A stretch of DNA of 64,000 nucleotides from Zanthoxylum bungeanum (lineage: Eukaryota; Streptophyta; Magnoliopsida; Sapindales; Rutaceae): the NCBI GenBank assembly GCA_019454045.1, contig SKCR01001863.1, forward strand, positions 159,156 to 223,155, read 5' to 3'. Numbering within the stretch: position 1 is the stretch's first letter; the number at the start of each line of letters is the position of its first letter. The notes beneath the pieces are model-generated. The model had not been told where the DNA came from. It searched no databases and saw nothing but the letters and a program-made list of their open reading frames with translations. Positions 34,191 through 45,656 of this stretch are shown one piece after another. Made by a program: the position numbers and the translations under genes.

Positions 34191-35270
34191 AAGGGAAGTG
34201 AATCAACCTTTGAGGCCCTATCAAATCTGGCACGGGCGTCCTCTTGCCAGACCAGTGAAAAACAAAAACAAAACTTTGGAAAATAAAATCAAAAAGCGGG
34301 GGTGACTTAGCACTTATCCCAAACCAAAACATTTCACAAGTGTAAACAACAGCACAGATGCCTCAAAACAGCGTCCTGTCCGAGGTCTCCAAAACACAAT
34401 TTTGAATCTTTCAATTCAGAGTCCCGGTGAACCAGGATTCGGATCAAAGAGCGTTTAGAATGGTAAGGGCACATTCCCCTATACGTCAGGTCACTATGGA
34501 GCCTGTATATTGTTCGAGGGCTCCTCCTTACAACGCTGGAGTATGTATACGCCACGAGGGTACAATCCATCCCCGTACTATTTCTCATAGACCCGAATGA
34601 CAAAATAGGCAGGGATCAAAGAGTGTCCGAAACATTAAGGGCACACTCCTCTTTATGTTTGGTAACACTGGAGCAAACAAACGCCACGAGGGAATAATCC
34701 ATCCCCGTGCTATGCTTCTCACGGATCCATTGGTTAGACAAAGCATACGGGAACATATTCACCGCAGTCGCATTTCCCAAACTGGCCAGGCCGGCCATCT
34801 CACGGGGGCACTCCCTCCCCGCGATTACCATTTTGAGGTATCCCTCATAAATACAAGTCATAGGGTAGTTACACTCCAGCTTCGGGAGTTCGACACTATC
34901 ACAAAGGGTTCACGTGCTCCCTCATGCATTTCATCCCTTGACGCAGTCCTGATCCTCAAAAATGAAATGAGTCAGGTTGGAGCACTTCTGCCCGGGTTTT
35001 TATGATAGCACATGTGATTAGTGTGTCACGGGTTTGGTGCCTTTCCTAATCCCAGATCATCCCTTCGCATCGAGTATATCCCCAAAATATTGAATTCGGC
35101 TTTCAAATCTAATTAAAAAACGAGTGAAAAATTTCTTAATTGAAAAGAGAAAGTTTTATTCATATTAGGGGACCTACTGCCCTTCCTACAACTCTCTGCG
35201 GGACATTTCGAGAGCGGCTTTATATTGAGCTCCTAACCCTTGTCGGGTTGTTAATAAAAGAAATAAAGAA
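34191..35270. other. Post-pol spacer of Tat-D
   Basis: Non-coding region between the integrase stop and the arrays. It has repeated blocks (the 34440-34600 and 34610-34740 segments resemble each other) and is similar to 14700-15560 and 8155-8470. Confidence 0.55.
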
Positions 35271-35277
35271 AAATCTA

Positions 35278-36300
35278 GTAGAAGTACTTTCTCAACATCT
35301 CGACGGTCCAAGGCTTCCTTAACCGTGTGTCGTCCAGCTGTTTCAAAATATAGACTCCCGACCTTACCACCTCTACAATTTTATAGGGCCCTTCCCACTT
35401 GGCACCTAACGAGCCTTCCTTCGGCCTTCGAGTGTTCAAGGTGACCCTTCTCAATACCAAGTCACCTGGAAGAAAGATACGGGTCTGAACTTTTTTGTTG
35501 TAGAAACGGACCATTCTTTGCTGATAGATTGCTGCCTTCATAGCCGACTTCTCTCTCTTTTCTTCCATCAGGTCGAGATGACTTCTGATGAGTTCTTCAT
35601 TCTGTCCGTCCTTAAAATGTCGGACCCTGTGGGTAGTCATTCCGATCTCTACTGGAATAACCGCTTTGTATCCATATGATAAGGAAAACGGAGTTTCCCC
35701 TATGGAATCCTTACAGGTCGTTCGGTGCGCTCATAATACTTCCGGTAACTCCTCGACCCATAAGCTCTTGCAAGCTCCGAGTCGAACTTTAAGATTTGCC
35801 TTAATGGTTTTGTTTGTCGCCTCAACCTTCACGTTAGACTTGGGATGGGCAGGTGAGGAGAATCTTAAGGAGATTTGGAGGTCTTCATAAAGCTTTCTGA
35901 AGCCTTTACTATTGAACTATTTTCTGTTATCGGTGATGACAGCCCGAGGAATTCCGAACCTGCAGATAATATTTTTCTTCAAAAACTCCATAGCTTTCTT
36001 CTCTGTGATAGTGGATACGGGTTCGGCTTCCACCCATTTGGTGAAATAATCTATGGCAACAATGGCGTACTTCGTCTGCCCTCGCCCCCTCGGCATCGGC
36101 CCGATGATATCCAGCCTCCACTGGGTGAACGGCTAAGGACTGGACAGGGTAGTCAACTGCTCTGCTGACTGGTGGTGAATATTGGCATTCTTCTGGCATC
36201 CTTCATATTTCCGGGCCACCCTTATACCGTCCTGATGCATGGTTGTCTAGTAGAACCCTTGCCTTAAAGCTTTAAAGTCAATTGATTATCCTCCGGCGTG
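35278..36300 (-). pseudogene. Integrase of Tat-D, with in-frame stops
   Basis: The translation shows the catalytic triad region: WRLDIIGPMPRGRGQTK (first Asp), VITDN followed by Arg in place of the usual Gly (second Asp), and KVEATNKTIKANL (Glu). The C-terminal part (35275-35640) is open and includes FLPGDLVLRR and GAKWEGPYKIVEVV, the GPY/F-type segment of Ty3/gypsy integrases. It ends at LRKYFY. Several in-frame stops in the first 600 nt disable it. It inserts the element DNA into chromosomes. Confidence 0.85.
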
Positions 36301-36976
36301 ACTCCCACAGATTCCCGCATGAATTTCCCTGAGCACATAGTCAGCCTCCTCTTCTGCTAAACATCTTAAGAGGGGTACCGTATGGCCCTTTCGGTATAGC
36401 ACTCCTTCGATCAGGGAAAACTTGGTGCTTTTAAATTTCAGCTTCTTAGCTTCCTTCTTGTCTTCGGGTGTCTCCCCAGTCTCCAAATATCTCCTGATTG
36501 GTTGCATCCATGAAAATTCACTTTCCTTATCCAACACCGCTACCTCGAGCTCTCCCACGTTTTTTTCTCGGAGGCAGATTAGAGGGACTATTGTAGGATT
36601 TTCCGACCTTATCGAATATGCGAGCCGTGCTAAAGAGTCTCCCTCACAGTTGTTTTCCCGGCCGACATGCTCAAAATGCACGTTCCCCATTTTTCCCACC
36701 AACCTTTTTACCTCAGCCAAATAGGCTATCATACTCGGCTCCCTGGCTTGGAACTCCCCCTTCAGCTGCTGAACGGCCAGTTGGGAGTCACTTCTTACAA
36801 CTACGTCCCATCACTGTGCATAAACTTAAACCGGTTAAAATTGCCTCATACGCCGCCTCATTGTTTGTGGTCTCGAAGTCGAATCTCAATGCGAACAATA
36901 CTTCTTCACCTTTATCATTTTTTAATACGATTTCGGTCCCATTACCTTGTGAGCTGACAGATCCGTCTACCGACAT
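36286..36976 (-). pseudogene. Archaeal-type RNase H domain of Tat-D
   Basis: Two adjoining frames read MSVDGSVSSQGNGTEIV... with ALRFDFETTNNEAAYEAILTG, then MIAYLAEVKRLVGKM... and VGRENNCEGDSLARLA. The DGS start, the Glu of NNEAAYEA and the final Asp in the DSLA motif fit the additional, archaeal-type RNase H that marks the Tat lineage. A frameshift near 36780 separates the halves. The frame then runs into the zinc-binding pre-integrase segment. Confidence 0.85.
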
Positions 36977-37149
36977 CTCCCATTTGTTTTCCCCAACGGA
37001 TCAAAATCTGGGGTTCTGTGAATTTAGCAACAAAGTCCGCCAGAGCCTGCCTTTTTTCCGCTGCCCTTGGGAGGTAAGAAATATCGTGTTCACTCAACTC
37101 TACCGACCATTTCATTAACCTGCCCGAAACCTCCAATTTCTACAGAATC

Positions 37150-38617
37150 TACCTCAAAGGATAATCGGTATAAACCCCAATAGGATGGGCCTATAAGTAA
37201 GGTCGTAACTTTCGGGCGGCGGTGATTAATGACAATGCGACCAGCTCATGTGCTGGGTATCTGGTCTCAGCATCTAATAAAGCTTTACTAATATAATACA
37301 CTGGCCTTTGAACTTTATCGGCCTCTTGCACTAATACTGAACTTACCGCATGCTCCGAAACACCTAAATATAAGAATAAGGTCTCACTTGGGGACGGTTT
37401 TGCTAGAAGTGGGGGCTGCGTCAGGTATTATTTTAACTGCAGGAAGGCCTCCTCGCATTTTGGCGTCCAGTCGACTTCCCTTTTAGCCCTCTTGACGACT
37501 TTGAAGAAAGGGTGGCACTTGTCGGTTGCTCGGGAAATAAATTGATTTAGTGCGGCCACCCTGCCGATCAGGCTTTACACTTCTTTTATCGTCCTGAGAG
37601 ACTTTAAGTCCAGAACGACTTGGATTTTCTGCGGATTTGCTTCTATGCCTCGGGAGCTTACCATATAGCCCAAAAACTTTCCCGATGCCACTCTGAAAGC
37701 ACACTTCTCTGGGTTGAGCTTTAAGTTATGATTCCTTAGCAATTCAAAGGTTTTCTTCAGTTCAGCCACGTGACAACCTGGCTCCTTAGACATTGTTATC
37801 ATATCATCAACATATACCAGCATTGATGTGCTGATGAGTGGCCTAAAAATCTTGTTCACAAGTCTCTGAAAGGTTGCCCCGATATTTTTCAATCTGAAGG
37901 GCATTACTTTATAGCAATAAAGCCTCTGATCGGTAACAAAAGTCGTCTTCTCCTCGTCCTCATGATGCATCTTGACTTGGTTATAACCCGAAAATGCATC
38001 CATAAAGCTTAGCAGTCCCTGGCAGGCCGTCTAATCCACCAACTGATCTACTTTGGTAGTGGGAAACTGTCTTTCAGGCATGCTTTGTTGAGGTCGGTGA
38101 AATCCACGCACATCCTCCACTTTCCATTGGGTTTCTTCACTAATATCACGTTCGATAGCCACTCCGGGTATTTCACTTCTCTGATAAAACCTGCTTTCAA
38201 CAGTTTTTCTACCTCAGCAGCCATTGCCCTGCACCACTCCTGGTTAAAGGTTCTTCTTTTTTGCTTAACCGATTTGTGGGATGGGTTTACTGCCAAACGG
38301 TGACTGACAAACTTCGGATCTATCTCGGGCATATCATCGTGCCCCCATGCAAGGATGTCTGGGTACTCCTTTAGACACTTCATCAGGTCCTGTTTAAGGG
38401 CCTCGTCTAAGTCTTCCCTTATTTTTACATTCTTCCCAGGTCCGAAAAGTTCTACCATCTCTAATTCTTCGACTACCCCTAGCCGGGCAACTTTCTTTGG
38501 CCGAGGACCCGGATTCTTACTTGCCTCTTCCCTGTCTTCATTCCCTTGCCTTTTCCGGGTATCCACTTCAATGCATAGGATTTCTCGTGAGAGGGTGGCA
38601 AAACAGCTCCGAGCCAC
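37150..38617 (-). pseudogene. Reverse transcriptase and first RNase H of Tat-D
   Basis: The RT begins in the open frame 38617-38048 (LVKKPNGKWRMCVDFTDLNK), breaks at a stop near 38030 and resumes with MDAFSGYNQVKMHHED. The catalytic motif reads YVDDM (MLVYVDDMITMSK). The connection and RNase H regions (GRVAALNQFISRATDK, DWTPKCEEAF) continue to about 37150 in broken frames. It copies the element RNA into DNA in cytoplasmic particles. Stops make this copy inactive. Confidence 0.9.
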
Positions 38618-38699
38618 CTTCTAACTCCTGCACACGATTCCAAACCCATCCCGGGTGGGGAAATTTAACTTCAAGTAATAGCAAGACATTGTAGCCTTT

Positions 38700-39300
38700 G
38701 TCTTCATCATGAAAGGCCGACCAACAATGACCTAGTAACTGCTCATGCAATCCACCACCGTGAACTTCATCATAATCGTCCGAGTCCGGGGACGGGTTCT
38801 GATTATCATTACCAATTGTATCCTTCCTAATGGAACGACCATCGAGCCCCCGAAGCCGTATAGAGGAGTTTCATCATCGGTTAGAGCCGCATACTCCACC
38901 CCAAGGCCGTCCAAAGCCTCCTTGGAGATTATATCCACTGCACTCCCGGGATCCACTAGGATTCTGTCTACCTCAGAACCGCCGATTGTTGCCTTGATTA
39001 TTAATGCATCATCGTGGGGGAAACTCACCCCTCGAGCATCCTCGTCCGTGAACATTACTAGCACTGATCGACCGCCTTGTATTCCAGTGGACCGCTTTGT
39101 TTCTAACATCTCCGACCACCGAGTCCGACTATAGTTTTTTCTTGACCGGTTAGAGTCCCCGGCCAGTGTCTTCCCCCCTACAATGATATTCAGCTGTCGG
39201 CAATGTGCTCTCTGCCTGGCCGCCATAACTTCATGGTCAATATAATTATTCAAGTACCCATTCCGCGCCAGGTCTTCCATTTGCTCCCCGCAAGTCTTTA
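38700..39300 (-). pseudogene. Aspartic protease region of Tat-D
   Basis: The frame at 38732-39280 contains RILVDPGSAVDIISKEAL, where retroviral-type proteases usually have D-S/T/x-G-S/A. Pro at the position after the catalytic Asp is seen in the sequence and may or may not be tolerated. The flanks (YGFGGSMVVPLGRIQL) fit the flap and substrate-binding region of Tat proteases. It processes the polyprotein. Confidence 0.8.
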
Positions 39301-40756
39301 CATCCGTCCTTCGTGTGTCCCTTCAAATTATTATGCATACAATATGATTTTTTATTCCTCCTGTCCGGCGGGAATCTTCTGAAGTCAGGCTCTATCAAGA
39401 GGCCCATTTCCCTGTATTTGCATGACTATTTGCCCCAGCGGTTTATTCAAAGGAATGTATGCCTCTTCCCCGGCCACATGGTTCACCTAGGTCGAGATTC
39501 TCTTTTCCTGGTCATTCCGAGGTATCGGTTTGAATTCTCTTCGCCTCGGGGGTGGATTTTGAATTCCCTTCGCCTCGGGGGTGGATTTTGAACTCCCTAT
39601 CTGACTTGTGAGGAGCTTCTACCCTCGTCGTCCTTTCTCTGATAGTTTTCCCCCTCCGAGAAGATTCTCTCCTCATTTTCTAACGAAACAAACTTCCGGG
39701 CTATTTCCAGAGCGATGGCATAATCCGGTGTATATTGGATCTTCAGATGGGTTCACAGCTTTCCGACCTTTAAGGCCCCCTTCAAACTTTCGAAGGCCTC
39801 GAGCGACTCATATCCCCTTACCTCGAGCACCATATTATTGTACCGTTCAATGAAAGCTTTCAGGGGCTCATGGTCCAACTGCTTCATGAGCCTCAATTCC
39901 CCAATTGTCTTCTTTGGGACGTAGGCCCCTTTGAAGTGCCGAAAAAATGATTTCCTGAGTTGCGCGAAGCTACTGATGCTCCATGAGGCTAGACTTCTGA
40001 ACCACAGAATGGCATACCCACCCAAGGTTAAGTGGAATACTTTGCAAACGACATCCTCTACCACTCCTTGGACCTTCATCAATAGGACAAAACCCTCAAT
40101 ATGAGATTTTGGATCAGTATGGCCTTTATAGGGCGTCATGGACGATATGTTGAATCGTCTTGGGAACTTTACCGACCTTATTTCTTCTGTAAAGAGAGAT
40201 TCAACCTCACCGTCCCGAGCATCTCCCGTATCAGTTTTGAAGTTCACTCCCCACTTGGCCATTTCTTTTCTTAACCAAGATCTTATATTGCCATCTTTGT
40301 TACCATGCCGCCTCCCGCGACCTTCTTCGGGTCTGTCAACCGACTTGAGATTTTCCGTCCAGTTTCACCATGCTTCCTATCTCCCCTTCTGGTGTCACAG
40401 GGGCTATCATAGGAAGAATCTGGCGACTGTCCCCTCTCTTCTTCTTCCCACATATCATCCGTTTGTAAATCTTTTTCTACCACTACGGACCTCATCCCGT
40501 AGGGACCCTTCCTCCTAGGTTCATCGTCTTCACTCATATCTGCAACCCTTTTTCCTTCCGCTATTTCGCCTCTCCTCCGACTGGTTCCGGCATCAAGTCT
40601 CTCATTATTCGTCTCTTCTATCCTCTCCAGTCTGTCCATTATGGATTTCAAAAGGATTTGATTTTCCTTCCTATCTTTCCTCATATTTTCCTCAATCTTC
40701 TCCATCCATTCTGTTGTTGAACTCCCTGACGACCGGTGATTTCCACGTTCTGTCAT
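39300..40756 (-). pseudogene. gag of Tat-D
   Basis: A start at 40756 (MTERGNHRSSGSS) opens a charged N-terminus with a predicted helical segment (MEKIEENMRKDRKENQ). The Retrotrans_gag core follows at 40262-39753 (TPYKGHTDPKSHIEGF, WFRSLASWSISSFAQLRKSF, LMKQLDHEPLKAFIERYN). A knuckle-like CxxHxxxGHxxxxC stretch lies near 39320. Frameshifts occur near 40265 and 39750. Gag forms the particle that packages the RNA. Confidence 0.85.
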
Positions 40757-40789
40757 CGTCTTACCACGCGAGCTGCTTTTTGTTGGACT

Positions 40790-40807
40790 CCCCACAGACG
40801 GCGCCAA
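40790..40807 (-). other. Primer-binding site of Tat-D
   Basis: On the minus strand the 5' LTR is followed by GTTGGCGCCGTCTGTGGGG. The matching but mutated site follows the Tat-C 5' LTR. Confidence 0.85.
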
Positions 40808-40808
40808 C

Positions 40809-41518
40809 TGTTGACGGCTGATTTTAGTCTCAGGGGCAATAAGAGCTCTTTGCTTCCGAGACAATCCTCCTGCAACTGTGAATTTATTTTTGTTATGGGA
40901 AATCAAAAGCAAATTTGTCAGAAGATAGATAAACACACCAATTAACAAAGAGATTTTAATGTGGTTCGGCGGATCAGATTCAACATACATCCACGAGCAC
41001 GAAACTGGTGATATTCTATTACTGAAATATGTTGTTTCTTGTTTACAGGTCTAATAATAATCTCCCTCATCAAGTATGCTCTCCCCTCCTACTTATACTA
41101 GCAAAGAGACAGTTTCACTTTCTCACAAGACCTCTTAGTCGAAACTACCTTCACTTTTATTTTTATCCTATTAGAACACTGACTTATCAGTTTATCCCAT
41201 GAAAGTAGGGTGATTTATCATCTAATCCCGTAAAAATAGGATGACTTATCTTATGGAACATATCTCGCCATCTGCTCGGTTTTTATGAGGTCGGTCACAA
41301 TGGTCCTCTAAACTGAGGATGTTGTGTCGATCAGATAATGCCCGGTCATCCGAGCTGTATGTAGTGATCGGTCACCGATCATCAAGTGCTCGGCCCCTTA
41401 CCGTTGACTCATGCAACATCTAATAGTCGGGTCTGCATTAATGGTCTTGATCAAGAAAATTACCCTTTTATCCCTGCCGTACTGCTTAAAAATCATAGTG
41501 GCTGAAAATACCACAACA
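40809..41518 (-). repeat. 5' LTR of Tat-D
   Basis: 710 bp on the plus strand from TGTTGACGGCTG to ATACCACAACA. The LTR box is in reverse complement at 40956-41003. It differs from its partner by scattered substitutions, mostly transitions. Confidence 0.95.
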
Positions 41519-41647
41519 TACTTTTTTTTATATTTTTTCAAAAGAGTAGTTTCAATATCCATGAAGATGTTAAATTTTTTGATTATGAATTTTTGAGCCG
41601 ACAATTTTGACTACAAATAATATGTTTTATTTCAAGAAATCAACAAA

Positions 41648-41720
41648 GCGCCTGTAGCTCAGTGGATAGAGCGTCTGTTTCCTAAGCAGAAGGTCATAGG
41701 TTCGACCCCTATCTGGCGCG
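41648..41720 (+). tRNA. tRNA-Arg, anticodon CCU
   Basis: 73 nt without an intron. Acceptor arm GCGCCTG pairs with CTGGCGC (one G-T pair), plus a G discriminator. The D arm is GCTC...GAGC, the anticodon stem TCTGT/GCAGA encloses TTCCTAA, and the T arm is ATAGG TTCGACC CCTAT with a proper box B. The anticodon CCT reads AGG codons. A CAA motif upstream and a T5 run at 41733-41737 downstream suit Pol III transcription. Confidence 0.97.
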
Positions 41721-41732
41721 TTTATGCTTCAC

Positions 41733-41737
41733 TTTTT
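41733..41737 (+). terminator. Pol III terminator of the tRNA-Arg
   Basis: Five T residues, 13 nt after the mature 3' end. Confidence 0.7.
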
Positions 41738-42087
41738 GCCGAGAGAAGGGACTCAAAAGAACATTTTTATTCAAATTATACAAGCAGCTAATCCTCATTT
41801 TGTCATGCCCGAATTGTTCATTGAATTTTTGTCAAATCCTCCTCATAATCTGCTACATTTTGTCAACGATGACCTTCAGCTCGCAAACAACAATTGGATT
41901 CAAGGTTAGCAAAGAATTTTCTTCTCAAGTACTAGAACTAGAACTAGAATGTGGCATAAGTCTCAATATCAGACAAAATTTATGCTTTACTATTCATCCA
42001 ATGACATAAATTCAACCTTGCACTTTAATTTAAAGTTGTTTGCATATTAAGAAAAAGAAACACATGGAAGAACGACAGCATTACAAC
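41738..42087. other. SBPase 3' flank
   Basis: 350 bp between the tRNA and the SBPase stop codon. It probably includes the SBPase 3' UTR. Two small plus ORFs have no recognisable features. Confidence 0.5.
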
Positions 42088-44009
42088 TTAAGCAGCAGCC
42101 CCAACTGGAACCCCGCCCTTGAGCCTTGAGGATCCGTATAGAGTTTCTTCAAAGCGGATAATTTCATTCTTAGATCCATAAGCAACTTGAGTTCTTTCAT
42201 CAAGATTATTGATTACTTTGTCTAGCACCGACATTTTTCCATCACTACTGTAACCTCCAGCATTCTCAATCAAGAGTCCCAAAGGAGCTACCTCAAATAA
42301 CAGCCTCAACTTGGCTTTTGAAGATGGGGATATCACATTAGTGAACACACCTTTCTCTTTAACAATAATCTGCATACCAGAAGTTCTGCTACTTTTAGGT
42401 GACTGTCACTAAAATTCACTGACACTAACTGCCAACTGCCATTATTATTAATACCTGATTGACGTCTGGCACCATTCCTCCAGTGTATCTCAATGTGTAC
42501 TTCTCTTTTACATAGTAATTGATCAACTGTAGGTAACAAAGGAAACGAGTAAACCTTAGGAAATTATTCAGTAATTAAAAGTTACATATACCTTTTCATA
42601 ATCAGGATTGTCAGAAGTGGCTCTCAAATTTCCAGGGGAGAACATTTTTCCTTCACCTATCTCAGTAGTCTCTTTTACATGTTGCCATTTTCCTGACCAA
42701 ACCAATGCACAATAGGATAATTTTTACATTACCACCGGCTCTGTCCGTTTACTAGGTTGAAAGTAGATGATATTTATGTAGACAAACCTTCATCGAGAAG
42801 AATAAATTCGTGTGTTCCGGGAAAATCCTTTAGTGCAATAACATATGTGGTTCTTGGACCGTAAATTCCCATGGCTGCAGCAACTTGATCTCTTCCTGTC
42901 ACTCCAGTTAATTTGTCACCAGGCCACACCCCAAATATGGTTCCTACTGTAAAGTTTGTGTCAACAATGCTAGATCCATCAAGCGGATCAAAAGCAACAC
43001 TGAATCCACCTGCTCAAATTGCCATGATCTCATAAGCATCTTTGAATTATTAAAAAAGTTATAAGATATGCAGAGTGGACACCTTCAGCTGGGCCTCCCA
43101 TGTCTTGGAGCTCAGGTACTTCTTCAGAGCAAGCATATTTGCAGAAATGCGAATAAGTCAAGGCCTATACATCAGAACTCAGTTGCATTAATAGATTCCC
43201 CTTTTCTTGGATTAGATTTTCATAAACCAGTCTTTGTCAAATTTACACAGATTAAGCAGACTCACATAGCATTAAAACACAAAAAGGATCGAAAATCAGT
43301 GCCATTAAGTAAGTCTAACCTCAAATAGAAGCTTGTCAGCGAGCATATCAACAGCAAGTTGCTCATCTCCAAATGAATTGATACAAGCTGTTCCTCCACA
43401 GGAAGCTGTCCTGACCTTAAAAGCAATAGTCCGCAATGCTTCTCCCATACACATTATCAACGTAATCAATCCCTTATCTGGGGTTGCCTTAGTAAGACCG
43501 CTCCTGCAATCACGAGACAAAAGCCATTTAAATCAATTTTCATCCAATTTTAAACAGTGTAGTTATGAGATGATATAAATCTACTCACCAGGCTATCACC
43601 AAGCTCACATTTGGTCACAAGAGAAGAATTCTTTGCCTTCAAAACCTTTATTCCTGATCTTGGCATCACCCTTAGTGGTTCCCCAAATAGTGAGCTAGCT
43701 TTCAGGTTCTGTCAAGTATCATTTTACTCGCAAAATTAAAATTGCCCTTTAAAAAAATACAACATTCAACACTTCATGGACGTGCAAATTAACTTTCTAA
43801 GTCCTGTCAACATTATCATAACAGAAAGCTTAACATGATGATTTAGCTTTCCATGCAAGAAACTTACAGCAATATTTTATTAATCAAATTCATACCCTTG
43901 AGCTTAAAGATGAAGAAATGGATGTTGGTGACACTAGGGCAGTGTAACACTGAGAAGAAACACTAGGAGTAACAATCCCACGAGCATAGCACGTGATACC
44001 AGTCTCCAT
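42088..44009 (-). CDS. Chloroplast sedoheptulose-1,7-bisphosphatase, 8 exons, frameshift in exon 3
   Basis: Exons are 44009-43896, 43708-43589, 43503-43320, 43164-43083, 43009-42788, 42692-42592, 42526-42455 and 42369-42088, all with GT/AG introns. The product follows SBPase from the transit peptide ([20 protein letters not shown]) to the C-terminus ([18 protein letters not shown]). Redox cysteines are in CGGTAC (exon 3) and the metal/substrate motif is DPLDGSS (exon 5). SBPase removes the C1 phosphate of sedoheptulose-1,7-bisphosphate in the Calvin cycle stroma and is activated by thioredoxin. Coding length totals 1177 nt, two short of a multiple of three consistent with ~392 aa. Exon 2 ends ...GDSL in phase 0, but exon 3 starts GAGCGGTCTT before TKATPDKGL, where the family has EEFL. 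This is a 2-nt deletion with an early stop. All other exons keep frame. It could be a young pseudogene or a sequence error. Confidence 0.92.
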
Positions 44010-44643
44010 TTTTCAAGAGTTTTGATAAAACTTCAAAGTTCAAAAGCACTTGCTAATGCTAGTTAAGCCTGTCGAGTTCAGTAGGAGTAACAATATTTCT
44101 GTTCTGTTGATGATCTTTTTGGTCATGGAAACTTGGGTGGCAGATAAGCAGTTAACGGTGTGATGCTACGTGGAGGTTGCTGAGTTGATGGGGCTTGTCA
44201 AGTGGGCAAGGTCATGGGGTGAGATTAATTTACATCGCTCATTAATGTGAGGCTCTGATTCTATAAATAAATGAGATATATATTCCTGTTCTTAATATGT
44301 CCTTTACTGCTACTTTTGTTTTTTTCCGGCCAGCTTATGTATTCTCTCTCTTGTTTGTTGTGCCAATAGGATGATTTACAGTTATGGGTTTATCCTCATT
44401 AAAATTTAGAACCAAGCTTTCTAACAACTTAGAAGATGTGTAGTGTTTAGGTAATTAAAGTCATCTATTATGTCCCAAAAGAACTTTTGATTGTTTATTT
44501 CCTTTTAATGTCCCTTGAAGGCTCATATCAATATAAGTTTGGAGGTATCCAGATAGCTTTTGGTTTTGATTCCTTTAAAACAGATGTTCTTTGATCACTT
44601 GCAAGCATCGGCGGTCCATGCCCAAATCCAGTACCAATCATAT
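44010..44643. other. SBPase upstream region
   Basis: 634 bp between the SBPase ATG and Copia-1. It should contain the SBPase 5' UTR and part of its promoter. A TATTTATAG-like stretch on the minus strand near 44265-44275 is a weak TATA candidate. The Copia-1 insertion at 44649 limits the intact upstream sequence. Confidence 0.4.
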
Positions 44644-44648
44644 ATTTT

Positions 44649-45028
44649 TGTAATGTATTCAGCTGCCACTCTCTACCATTTCTGGCTTTCTGCACTAAGC
44701 CAAATCACTTTAGGTGGTGATTGAAAAATGGAGAAAACATCTAAGGAATTTTTGGTGCAATTTTGAAAATGGTGGAAGATTACAAGTTAACTTTAGGTGG
44801 ATTACTATTGCTTTGTTGACAAATTTGAGCATATATTTTCCTATAAATAGGAAGCTTAGTTGTAAGCTCAATGCACCCCAAAATTGCAAGCTTCATGGAA
44901 AGAGAGCTTGGAGAATGTAGAGAGTGAAGATTTTTTGTAAAGTTTAAACACTTTGTAATTCTATTCTTGTATGTAATAAAGATTCGATTTTTCTTTCAAA
45001 AACACTCTAGAGTGATCAGATAATCACA
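44649..45028 (+). repeat. 5' LTR of Copia-1
   Basis: About 380 bp starting TGTAATGTATTC and ending AATCACA (possibly up to CACAACA, 45031). It contains a TATA-like cctataaatagg near 44840 and aligns with 48436-48806. Confidence 0.82.
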
Positions 45029-45033
45029 ACAAG

Positions 45034-45046
45034 TGGTGTCAGTAGC
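45034..45046 (+). other. Primer-binding site of Copia-1
   Basis: TGGTGTCAGTAGC is two to three changes away from the initiator tRNA-Met site TGGTATCAGAGC and lies just after the LTR. Confidence 0.65.
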
Positions 45047-45656
45047 TTTGGTTATACATTGGGATCGTAAAACCGAAGAACGAAACTCTGTTCGGAAAGT
45101 TCAGATTTCAGGAAAATTGTCAAAAATCAATTTTGAACATATCATTAGCTAGTTCACATCGAGACGAGCATGGTGGTATTTTCCGGCGAACAAACGGAGG
45201 TCAAGGGAGCCGACACGTGCCTGGAGGAGACTTTCCACGAGCCACACGTGCGTCACGCGAGGCTGGAGATTGAAGACGCTGATGTGTCCGCCCAGTTAGC
45301 GCCATGTCATCACAGGTCAGCACCCACATTAGCGCACAGTCAGCGACAGGTCATCGCACAATCAACACCGAGTCAGCGGCCATGTCAGCAGCCTGTCCCA
45401 TTTTGACACGTAGCTGCCACGTGTTAGCCACGTCAGCAACCCTGGTAAATTTCACAGAGCCCCCTGAAATATTTGAAATTTATATTTTAGCCCCAGAAAT
45501 TTTTAGAAATTTTACAAATTGGTCCCTGAGTCGAATTTGGACCAACGAAGTGTCCAATCCGATATTTTTTGACCGTTTCGGACGCAACGGTGACCTCTGA
45601 TTTGTGAAAATCAGCCCCTATTATATCCTATTTTCATTTTAAACTGTAAACTTAAA

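Larger units (their letters stand above)
27988..41518 (-). mobile_element. Tat-D: structurally complete Ty3/gypsy Tat element (TSD TACTT)
   Basis: 13.5 kb with LTRs at 27988-28699 and 40809-41518 and a perfect 5-bp duplication TACTT (27983-27987 and 41519-41523). On the minus strand the order is 5' LTR, PBS, gag, protease, RT, RNase H, archaeal-type RNase H, integrase, tandem arrays, antisense aORF, PPT, 3' LTR. The extra archaeal-type RNase H and the aORF are hallmarks of the Tat lineage. Stops and frameshifts in RT and integrase show it is no longer autonomous. A 1.47-kb solo LTR is nested inside the aORF (30803-32273), so the original length was about 12.1 kb. Confidence 0.93.

Noticed and set aside
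35588..38694. Plus-strand ORFs of up to 166 aa opposite the Tat-D pol
   Set aside because: They are shadows of the minus-strand RT, RNase H and integrase; their translations show no motif while the minus strand does.
43588..43589. Alternative splice site restoring the SBPase frame
   Set aside because: I tried the GT dinucleotides in the end of exon 2 and the AG sites near exon 3; none gives the phase needed while keeping TKATPDKGL.
42088..44009. SBPase as an organelle or processed copy
   Set aside because: It has seven introns and a transit peptide, so it is an ordinary nuclear gene. The frameshift alone does not make it a retrocopy.
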